Positions 57,298 to 64,000 of a stretch of 64,000 nt of DNA are shown piece by piece. The notes beneath the pieces were generated by a model that was not told the origin of the DNA, searched no databases, and worked only from the letters and a program-made list of their open reading frames with translations. A program made the translations under genes and the position numbers. Origin of the DNA: Paenibacillus melissococcoides (lineage in GTDB: Bacteria; Bacillota; Bacilli; Paenibacillales; Paenibacillaceae); NCBI GenBank assembly GCA_944800085.1, contig CALYLO010000001.1, positions 707,001 through 771,000 on the forward strand, in the 5' to 3' direction. The first letter of the stretch is position 1. The number at the start of each line of letters is the position of its first letter.

Positions 57298-58662
57298 ATG
57301 GAAATCATTTTATTATGGTGCTTTTACATCCTGACGTTTTATGCGTTTCTACCAGGTGTCATCAGCCGATTATTCGGTTTCCGCGTGTTCCAAAAAGGCA
57401 GATCGGATTCGAAGCTGGCGCTGACGTTCGATGACGGGCCAGATCCGGAATATACGCCGCAGCTGCTGGATCTATTGAAGAAATACAACGCCAAGGCAAC
57501 CTTCTTTGTCGTTGGCGTCCATGCGGAGAAGCACCCCGAATTGCTGAAGCGAATGAGCGATGAGGGGCATTTGATCGGCATCCACAACTACGTCCATAAA
57601 TCCAACTGGCTGATGCGTCCGAAAACGGTGAAACAGCAAATTCGCAAAACGTCGGATATTATTATGTCCGCTACCGGACAACGCTCACACTATTATCGTC
57701 CTCCCTGGGGGATTGTCAATTTATTCGATTATGGCAATCTCGGTCATCTTCAAATTATTCTCTGGTCCGGCATGTTCAATGATTGGCGGAAGAAGGTCGG
57801 CGAGGAACGGCTGTTCCGGCGCATGATGAAGCGGTGCCGGGGCGGAGAGGTTCTGCTCCTGCATGACTGCGGCCATACGCTTGGCGCCGATGAGGAAGCT
57901 CCGGGCATTATGCTGAAGGCATTGGAGCGGTTTTTGAAGGAAGCGGCGGAGCGCGAGCTGTCCTGTGTTCGAATAGATGAGCTGATTAAGCAGACCGAGA
58001 AGGAGAAGATCAGCAACCCTTCCTGGTTGAAGCGCGCCATCATCAGCGGCTGGCTTCTCTATGAGAAGGCGTTCCACGTGCTTTATGGCCTCCAGACGAC
58101 CAATCGGCAAGATCCCGTGTTTCATTTCCGGGTCCGCCCGTATCATGGGCAGACAATTCAATTGGATGACGGCATCGAATTGAAGCGGGACGATGAGATA
58201 CTGGAGCTTCATTTCGATAACAAGATGCTGTACGAGATAGGCCGGCGCTCGCGGTCGCCCGTCCAGCTTGCGATACAGATGATCCGCGCCGTCGAGAAAT
58301 CGCTGCCGGAGCTTGCGGATTATATTATGGATCATCCGGAGCTGAAGGCGAACGTGAAGGCGTTGTACGGCGTAAGCATGATCCATCGGGGGCCGGAGCA
58401 ATTCGGGTTCACCGTGCGGGAGATGCCGCGAGGACTGTTCTCCTGGTGTACGCGCCGCTATTTGCGCCTGCTGATGAGCGTCATTCATCCTCAAGGGAAG
58501 ATGAGACTGAGAGAACATTCGGAACAGATGGTTCCCAAAGTGATGGCCATGTCCGTCCAGACGCTGCTTACCCGCTACGGCAAATCGCGGAAGCCGGTGA
58601 TGGAGCCGCAGCCGCTGATTATCTTAGATAAAGGAATGGAAAAAGCGACGCACTATTTGTAA
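57298..58662 (+). CDS. Polysaccharide deacetylase with YkoP-like C-terminal domain
   Basis: The 454-residue protein has an N-terminal membrane anchor, a NodB domain (about 40-230) and a C-terminal helical extension resembling B. subtilis YkoP. Catalytic motifs are present: TFDDGPDPEYT with the metal-binding Asp pair near residue 45, HNYVH near 99, and RPPWG near 127. The HDCGHT segment near 201 supplies the second His. It should deacetylate peptidoglycan or another cell-wall glycan. A strong terminator follows. Confidence 0.88.
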   Translation: MEIILLWCFYILTFYAFLPGVISRLFGFRVFQKGRSDSKLALTFDDGPDPEYTPQLLDLLKKYNAKATFFVVGVHAEKHPELLKRMSDEGHLIGIHNYVHKSNWLMRPKTVKQQIRKTSDIIMSATGQRSHYYRPPWGIVNLFDYGNLGHLQIILWSGMFNDWRKKVGEERLFRRMMKRCRGGEVLLLHDCGHTLGADEEAPGIMLKALERFLKEAAERELSCVRIDELIKQTEKEKISNPSWLKRAIISGWLLYEKAFHVLYGLQTTNRQDPVFHFRVRPYHGQTIQLDDGIELKRDDEILELHFDNKMLYEIGRRSRSPVQLAIQMIRAVEKSLPELADYIMDHPELKANVKALYGVSMIHRGPEQFGFTVREMPRGLFSWCTRRYLRLLMSVIHPQGKMRLREHSEQMVPKVMAMSVQTLLTRYGKSRKPVMEPQPLIILDKGMEKATHYL

Positions 58663-58691
58663 ATTATTTAAAATCAGATAACTGCTATGCC

Positions 58692-58738
58692 GCCCCAGTC
58701 TATTGGAATTACATAACAATAATGGGGCTTCTTTTTTT
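58692..58738 (+). terminator. Terminator of the deacetylase gene
   Basis: GCCCCA (58692-58697) pairs with TGGGGC (58723-58728) and inner TATTG/CAATA arms add stability. A long T-run follows. Confidence 0.85.
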
Positions 58739-58984
58739 CTTTCTTTTTTTGCCCGTTGAATGCAAGGTTTATGCAAAAAAATGAAAAAACATGCAAATGC
58801 ACACCAGTGGTGGATTTTCGGATATTTTGTCTTTTACATAATGGACATTTTGACGAAAAATGCGACTATCCTCCGTATTCGCCATTCCGAAAACCGCGCT
58901 TTTCCCGGACTTTTCTACTATGGATGATAAAAAAAAGTTATCGTCATAAAACCACAAACTTTCAAATTAAAAAGCAGAAAGGGA

Positions 58985-59013
58985 TTTACAAAACCGAAAT
59001 TATAAAGTAGTAT
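58985..59013 (+). promoter_or_regulatory. Promoter of the peptide ABC transporter operon
   Basis: TTTACA (58985-58990) and TAGTAT (59008-59013) are spaced by 17 bp. A leader of about 180 nt follows and contains the palindrome TCATCGCGATGA before a T-run near 59130. The rest of the 542-bp gap 58663-59204 is AT-rich and shows no gene. Confidence 0.6.
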
Positions 59014-59204
59014 TATGAAAAAATATTCGTTTCCAGCTTATGAAATGGAGGGTTTTTGCAAACTTATTTGACCAATGTTCTATAAAGCGTTAACGAACGT
59101 TACTTACTCATCGCGATGATTTTTTATGTATACAACTTTATAACTACTTCAAGTTACAAAGGTTACAAAAAACATCAGAAATTGAACATCAGGGGGAGAA
59201 TGTT

Positions 59205-60959
59205 GTGAAGAAAAGATTCAGCATCATCATGTGCCTGCTCCTGTCCTTGTCGCTTGTACTGTCCGCTTGCGGCGGAAGCGATAGCGGCAACGGCGATTCC
59301 GCAGGACAAGCTAATCAAGAGTCATCCAACAATGGCGGCGCAGATAACGGTACAGACGGCGAGTTGGTCTCTGACGGCTTGATTCCGGCAACGGACAAGA
59401 GCAAGTCTCCAGCAACGGCGACAAACCGGACAGATACAGCTATCATTGGAATCACGGCACCGAGCGGTATCTTCAATCCGATCTTTGCTGAATCTGCATA
59501 CGATGTATTCGTGACAGAATCTTTGTTCAACGGCCTGCTTCAAATTAACAAAGACGGCACATATTCCACGGATTTGGCGGAGGATTACACCATCTCCGAC
59601 GACAAGCTTACTTACACATTCAAGCTGAAAGACGGCTTGAAGTTCAGCGACGGTTCCCCATTGACGGCGGAAGACGTAGCATTTACATTGACCCTGCTGC
59701 ATGACAAGTCTTACGACGGTCCGACTGATATTATCAAGGACGCAGCCATCAAGGGGGGACAAGAATACAAAGACGGCAAAGCGACTTCCATCGAAGGGAT
59801 CAAGGTTATCGATCCGAAAACAATCGAAGTCACTACGCTGGAACCGCGTGCGCTTGCCCTGTCCGCAATCGGCAGCGGCGGCGTTCTGTCCAAAGCATAT
59901 TATGGCAAGGACTACAAGCAAGGCGACCTGTCTTATATGAAAGATTTGTTCACCAAGCCGCTCGGCAACGGCGCTTATAAGCTGGACAAGTTCGTTCCGG
60001 GACAGGAAGCGGTATTGTCCGCGAACGAGAACTTCCATCTCGGAGCACCGAAGATTCCGCACCTGATCTACAAATTTACTACGGATGAGACGAACGTGCA
60101 GTTGCTGCAGACCGGTGAAACCGATATGGACATGGTAACCGTATCGAAAGACCAAGTAGAGCAGCTTCAGGAGCTGGGCTTCCTGGATATCAACCTGTTC
60201 CGCACGAACGGTTACGGTTATATCGCCTTCAACCATAACAAAGAAATGTTCAAAGATAAGCGCGTGCGCCAGGCGTTGACTTACGGCTTGGATCGCCAGC
60301 AAATCGTAGACGCGGTCTACCAAGGCTATGCGGATGTCATCGACATTCCGCAATCGAAAGACTCCTGGTCTTACACGGATGAAGTAACGAAGTACGATTT
60401 CAATCTGGAAAAAGCGAAGCAACTGTTGGATGAGGCGGGCTGGACGGTAGGAGCCGACGGCATCCGCGAGAAGGACGGACAGAAGTTCAAGATTACGTTC
60501 ACCGCTTCTTCTCCGAACCCGGTCAATGATGCGATCATTCCGGTCGCTCAAGCGAACTGGAAAGAGCTTGGCATCGAGCTTACCGCAGAGCAGATGGACT
60601 TCAATGCCGTTGTCGAAAAACGTAAAAAAGGCGACTTCGACATGATGTTCCTGGCTTGGTCCTTGACTCCGGATCCGCAATCGAGCGAGAATGTATTCAA
60701 GACGGGCGGTTCCCAAAACGACATCGGATATTCCAATCCGAAGCTGGACGAGCTGTTCGAAAAGGCCGGCAGAGAGGTCGACGTAGAGAAGCGCAAGCCA
60801 ATCTTCAAAGAAATCTACCAAGAGCTGAATGAAGACTTGCCTTATATCTATATGTACCAACGCCGCGATATGTGGGCAACGAACGCGCGGATTCAAGGCT
60901 TCGATATGTCGCCATACCGCAAGTTTACGGCAGATTTGAGCACTATCCAAATTCAATAA
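59205..60959 (+). CDS. Peptide ABC transporter substrate-binding lipoprotein (family 5)
   Basis: The 584-residue protein has a signal peptide with the lipobox LSAC (Cys near residue 22) and a Ser/Gly/Asn-rich linker. A family 5 extracellular solute-binding domain follows: TYSTDLAEDYTISDDKLTYT, LKDGLKFSDGSPLTAEDVAF and KRVRQALTYGLDRQQI are its patterns. It captures oligopeptides for the permease encoded downstream. A GTG start at 59205 follows GGGGGAG. A stable hairpin after the stop probably lowers downstream expression. Confidence 0.92.
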   Translation: MKKRFSIIMCLLLSLSLVLSACGGSDSGNGDSAGQANQESSNNGGADNGTDGELVSDGLIPATDKSKSPATATNRTDTAIIGITAPSGIFNPIFAESAYDVFVTESLFNGLLQINKDGTYSTDLAEDYTISDDKLTYTFKLKDGLKFSDGSPLTAEDVAFTLTLLHDKSYDGPTDIIKDAAIKGGQEYKDGKATSIEGIKVIDPKTIEVTTLEPRALALSAIGSGGVLSKAYYGKDYKQGDLSYMKDLFTKPLGNGAYKLDKFVPGQEAVLSANENFHLGAPKIPHLIYKFTTDETNVQLLQTGETDMDMVTVSKDQVEQLQELGFLDINLFRTNGYGYIAFNHNKEMFKDKRVRQALTYGLDRQQIVDAVYQGYADVIDIPQSKDSWSYTDEVTKYDFNLEKAKQLLDEAGWTVGADGIREKDGQKFKITFTASSPNPVNDAIIPVAQANWKELGIELTAEQMDFNAVVEKRKKGDFDMMFLAWSLTPDPQSSENVFKTGGSQNDIGYSNPKLDELFEKAGREVDVEKRKPIFKEIYQELNEDLPYIYMYQRRDMWATNARIQGFDMSPYRKFTADLSTIQIQ

Positions 60960-60979
60960 CGACTTCAAAGTGCTGCATA

Positions 60980-61011
60980 CCGAATGCTCAGCCGTCAGGC
61001 TGGGCATTCGG
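60980..61011 (+). terminator. Intercistronic stem-loop between the binding-protein and permease genes
   Basis: CCGAATGCTCAGCC (60980-60993) and GGCTGGGCATTCGG (60998-61011) form a 14-bp stem (one G-U pair) with a 4-base loop. The tail (GCTTATTTC) is a poor U-tract. It may stabilise the upstream message or attenuate downstream genes. Confidence 0.75.
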
Positions 61012-61039
61012 GCTTATTTCATGCTAGGAGGAATAAATT

Positions 61040-61996
61040 ATGAAACAATACGCCTTGCGGCGGCTGTTGCAGCTGATTCCGACCCTTATCGGCGTGTCGA
61101 TTCTGCTGTTCGCGGTCTTTGCGCTGGCGCCGGGGAACTTCATCGATTCCAACCCGACGCTGTCGAAGGAGCGCGCAGCCGAGCTCAAAGCGATCCATGG
61201 CTTGGACAAGCCGCTCGTTGAACGTTATTTCACTTGGGCTGAAAATACGCTCAAAGGTGATCTCGGATTGTCATTGCAGCACAAACAGCCAGTCACCACG
61301 GTCCTCAACCGTTATATGTGGAACTCCTTCTTGATTGCCGCTATCGTGCTTGTGCTCAGTTGGGCCATTGCGATTGTAGTCGGCGTTTTTGCCGCGATCA
61401 AGCAGCACTCTTTCTTTGACGGGATGGTTACGCTGCTCGTCTTTGCGCTGATGTCGCTCCCGTCGTTTTTTGTCGGGTTGTACGCCATCAAAGTGTTTGC
61501 CGTCGATTTGGGATGGGCGCCGGTCGGCGGGATGTATACGTCAGGCAGCAATGCGACAGGATTCGCGCGCTTCTGGGATCTGCTGCAGCACTTGGCGCTG
61601 CCTGTTGCCGTGCTGACGGCCTTGAGCGTCGGCAGCTTGACCCGTTATTTCCGGACAAGCATGCTCGACGTTATCCGTCAGGACTTCATTCGGACCGCCC
61701 GCGCCAAAGGGCTGAAAGAACGCACCGTCATCTTCAAGCACGCCTTGCGGAACGCTCTGCTTCCTGCGATTACGCTGCTGGGGATCGAATTGCCAGGATT
61801 GTTCTCCGGGGCCATTATTACGGAGAAAATCTTCAACTGGCCTGGTATCGGCCGCATTAACTTGGACGCAATCAATGCCCGTGACTACTTCCTGTTGATG
61901 GGCTTCACGATGTTCCTGGCTCTGCTGACGATGCTGGGGAATTTCTTAGCAGATTTACTTTACAGAGTCGCCGACCCTCGCGTCCGGATGAAGTAG
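61040..61996 (+). CDS. Peptide ABC transporter permease (OppB/DppB-type)
   Basis: This inner-membrane permease has 318 residues and six helices. The N-terminal LRRLLQLIPTLIGVSILLF is typical of OppB/DppB, and the EAA-loop (RTARAKGLKERTVIFKHALR) near residue 215 contacts the ATPase. The ATG follows TAGGAGGAA. It is the second gene of the operon and pairs with the next permease. Confidence 0.94.
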   Translation: MKQYALRRLLQLIPTLIGVSILLFAVFALAPGNFIDSNPTLSKERAAELKAIHGLDKPLVERYFTWAENTLKGDLGLSLQHKQPVTTVLNRYMWNSFLIAAIVLVLSWAIAIVVGVFAAIKQHSFFDGMVTLLVFALMSLPSFFVGLYAIKVFAVDLGWAPVGGMYTSGSNATGFARFWDLLQHLALPVAVLTALSVGSLTRYFRTSMLDVIRQDFIRTARAKGLKERTVIFKHALRNALLPAITLLGIELPGLFSGAIITEKIFNWPGIGRINLDAINARDYFLLMGFTMFLALLTMLGNFLADLLYRVADPRVRMK

Positions 61997-62011
61997 AAAG
62001 GGGAGTTATTT

Positions 62012-62935
62012 GTGTCTCAAACGGTAGCTGAATCCGTTAAAGGAGCTAATGTGCGCCAGGCCAAACCGGCTTCCCCGTGGAAGCTGGCATTTAAGCAACT
62101 GCTGAAAAACAAATTCGCGGTAACGGGAGCAATCGTCGTTGTACTTATGTTTGTCGTCTGCTTCCTTGGACCGGTTGTGTCTCCTTATACGCTGGAGACG
62201 ATGAATATCCGCAACGGCAACAAGCCGCCAAGCGCCGCACACTGGCTCGGGACGGACAATCTGGGCCGCGACATTCTGCTGCGCGTCATGCTGGCAGGCC
62301 GAGTCTCTCTTCTCGTCGGCCTCGTCGCCATGGCGATCTCGGTAACGCTGGGCAGCTTGATGGGCGCGCTCGCCGGTTACTATCGCGGATGGGTAGATAC
62401 AGTCATTATGCGTCTTGCCGACATTATGATGTCGATTCCAAGCTTGCCATTGCTTATTATTCTCGGCGCGATCTTGTCGGATATGAAGGTTCCGCCGGAG
62501 CAGCGGATTTATCTCGTCATGTTTTTGCTCGGATTTATGGCGTGGCCGAACTTGTCCCGTCTCGTGCGCGGGCAAATACTGATGCTGCGCGAGCAAGAAT
62601 TTATGCAAGCCGCCGAAGTGCTTGGCCTGCGCGACCGACGCAAAATTTTCCGCCACTTGCTGCCAAATACGGTGCCGATCATTATCGTCGTGGCAACCTT
62701 GCTGGTAGGCAGCTCCATCTTGTACGAATCGGTATTGAGTTATTTGGGTCTCGGGGTCGTTCCGCCGACGCCTTCATGGGGCAATATGATTTCAGCCGCG
62801 AACAATATGATAGAATTCAAGAAGCGGCCGTGGCTGTGGATACCGCCAGGTGTGTGTATTTTCTTGACGGTTATTGCCATCAACATCATCGGGGATGCCC
62901 TGCGTGACGTGCTCGATCCGAAAATGAAGAGGTAG
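62012..62935 (+). CDS. Peptide ABC transporter permease (OppC/DppC-type)
   Basis: The 307-residue permease has a cytoplasmic N-terminal tail, six helices, the OppC-specific HWLGTDNLGRDILLRVM segment near residue 75, and an EAA-loop (QAAEVLGLRDRRKIFRHLLP). A GTG start at 62012 follows AAAGGGGAG. The spacing to the previous gene is 15 bp. It forms the channel together with the OppB-type permease. Confidence 0.94.
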   Translation: MSQTVAESVKGANVRQAKPASPWKLAFKQLLKNKFAVTGAIVVVLMFVVCFLGPVVSPYTLETMNIRNGNKPPSAAHWLGTDNLGRDILLRVMLAGRVSLLVGLVAMAISVTLGSLMGALAGYYRGWVDTVIMRLADIMMSIPSLPLLIILGAILSDMKVPPEQRIYLVMFLLGFMAWPNLSRLVRGQILMLREQEFMQAAEVLGLRDRRKIFRHLLPNTVPIIIVVATLLVGSSILYESVLSYLGLGVVPPTPSWGNMISAANNMIEFKKRPWLWIPPGVCIFLTVIAINIIGDALRDVLDPKMKR

Positions 62936-62945
62936 GAGATACGAT

Positions 62946-63929
62946 ATGGCAAACAATTTGATCGAATTTCGCAATCTGCGGACGAATTTCTATACCAGTG
63001 GCGGCGTCGTGAAAGCGGTCAATGATGTCAGCTTCTCGATCAGAGAAGGCGAGACGCTGTGCGTCGTAGGCGAATCCGGCTGCGGCAAGAGCGTTACAGC
63101 CATGTCATTGATGCGGCTCGTCGCGCCTCCGGGGAAAATCGAAGGCGGAGAGATTATTTATAAAGGGCAAGACCTGTTGAAGCTCAAAGAGCGTGAAATG
63201 CGTCAGATTCGGGGCAATGAAATTTCGATGATCTTCCAGGAACCGATGACGTCGCTCAACCCGGTATTGAAAATCGGGGAGCAATTGGTCGAGCCGATTT
63301 TGCTGCACCGGGGCGGAACGAAGAAGGAAGCGCGCAAGCGGGCGATCGATCTGATCGAGCTCGTGGGCATTCCGCGCGCGGAGCAAATTTTCGACGCGTA
63401 TCCGCATGAGCTGAGCGGCGGCATGCGGCAGCGGATTATGATCGCGATGGCCTTGACCTGCGATCCGAAGCTGCTCATCGCCGACGAACCGACGACGGCG
63501 CTGGACGTTACGATCCAGGCGCAGATTCTCGACCTGATGCGCAACATTAAGAGCGAGTTCAATACGGCGATTATGCTGATCACCCACGATCTCGGCGTCG
63601 TGGCGGAAATGGCCGATCATGTTGTCGTTATGTATGCCGGCAAAGTCATTGAAGAGGCGCCGGTCATCGAATTGTTCCAAAATCCGAAGCATCCGTATAC
63701 CCAAGGGCTGCTGAAGGCGAAGCCGATTATCAATGAGCGCCGGGAACGGCTCTATACGATTCCCGGGCAAGTGCCGAACCCGGTTGAACTGGGCGACAAT
63801 TGCTATTTCAATGACCGTTGCGAGCATTGCATGGCGGTGTGCACGGAGAAGCAGCCGATGCTCAAGACCTATGAGAAAGGACATAAGGCGTCATGCTGGC
63901 TGTATGAGAAGGAGGGGAAAGCACAATGA
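62946..63929 (+). CDS. Peptide ABC transporter ATP-binding protein (OppD/DppD-type)
   Basis: The 327-residue ATPase has Walker A (GESGCGKS near residue 39), the signature LSGGMRQR near 158, Walker B (LLIADEPTTALD near 178) and the switch His (LITHDLG). The C-terminal part has the oligopeptide-transporter cysteine cluster (CYFNDRCEHCMAVC), which in such ATPases binds an Fe-S cluster. The stop overlaps the next start (ATGA). It energises the two permeases with its partner ATPase. Confidence 0.95.
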   Translation: MANNLIEFRNLRTNFYTSGGVVKAVNDVSFSIREGETLCVVGESGCGKSVTAMSLMRLVAPPGKIEGGEIIYKGQDLLKLKEREMRQIRGNEISMIFQEPMTSLNPVLKIGEQLVEPILLHRGGTKKEARKRAIDLIELVGIPRAEQIFDAYPHELSGGMRQRIMIAMALTCDPKLLIADEPTTALDVTIQAQILDLMRNIKSEFNTAIMLITHDLGVVAEMADHVVVMYAGKVIEEAPVIELFQNPKHPYTQGLLKAKPIINERRERLYTIPGQVPNPVELGDNCYFNDRCEHCMAVCTEKQPMLKTYEKGHKASCWLYEKEGKAQ

Positions 63930-64000
63930 GCCAACAAGCGTTACTCGAAGTTGATAATCTAAAAAAATATTTCCCCATCCAGGGCGGTCTCTTCTCGCGG
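63926..64000 (+). CDS. Peptide ABC transporter ATP-binding protein (OppF/DppF-type), 5' part
   Basis: Only the first 25 codons are inside the window. MSQQALLEVDNLKKYFPIQG is the usual start of OppF/DppF ATPases. The ATG overlaps the preceding TGA, and GAAGGAGGGGAAA is its ribosome site. The rest lies beyond base 64000. Confidence 0.85.
   Translation, partial: MSQQALLEVDNLKKYFPIQGGLFSR

Noticed and set aside
58756..59010. 84-codon frame upstream of the peptide transporter operon
   Set aside because: It is AT-rich, lacks a ribosome site and domain, and overlaps the predicted operon promoter.

Overview
The window reads as chromosome from a spore-forming Firmicute of the Paenibacillus type. The core genes are GC-rich. 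Shine-Dalgarno sites are strong (AGGAGG-like), GTG and TTG starts are common, and stop/start overlaps are frequent. Two T-box leaders control aminoacyl-tRNA synthetase genes, and there is a Spo0E-family gene and an S-layer-anchored protein. Gene order follows the Bacillus subtilis recJ-apt-relA-dtd / hisS-aspS-tcdA-rarA / cymR-iscS / alaS-ireB-ruvX-mltG-U32 neighbourhood. No database search was possible, so all assignments rest on motifs, length and context.

Layout. 0-9 kb: 3' end of recJ overlapping apt, a convergent uracil permease gene, relA, dtd, two unknown genes and hemZ. 9-14.8 kb: a T-box-controlled hisS-aspS operon, then tcdA-rarA. 14.8-19.5 kb: a fluoride channel pair, a PCYCGC lipoprotein, an ArsR-type regulator with a palindromic operator, a CNNM/CBS membrane protein and inverted mnmA. 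19.5-31.8 kb: an AT-rich accessory block. 31.8-38 kb: cymR-iscS, a PRC-barrel gene, a zinc-ribbon gene, nrdDG behind paired NrdR boxes, and an AI-2E permease. 38-50 kb: an SLH surface protein, T-box-controlled alaS, ireB-ruvX, two DUF1292 genes, mltG and two U32 genes. 50-52 kb: a small accessory patch with tandem repeats. 52-64 kb: a chemoreceptor, a class B PBP, a second AI-2E permease, a polysaccharide deacetylase and an oligopeptide ABC operon cut by the window end.

The accessory block holds the most interesting material. (i) There is an apparent extracytoplasmic redox module: a lipoprotein with three near-identical DM13 domains, a DoxX membrane protein, a two-component system with almost no extracellular sensor, CcdA, a TlpA-like thioredoxin lipoprotein with a frameshift, and a surface MsrA-MsrB fusion. 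An antisense peroxiredoxin pseudogene lies inside it. (ii) A minus-strand HTH-TPR regulator of RNPP type is followed 22 bp later by a 51-codon gene for an exportable peptide, then by a strong terminator. This looks like an uncharacterised peptide quorum-sensing pair. (iii) The block also carries an ISL3 transposase remnant and several broken or novel secreted proteins.

Three small secreted-protein genes (at about 25.0, 27.3 and 50.45 kb) are each out of frame by one base at a run of A residues near the start or signal region. Equally long A-runs in relA and hemZ are in frame. This could reflect phase variation, real decay or local base-calling error.
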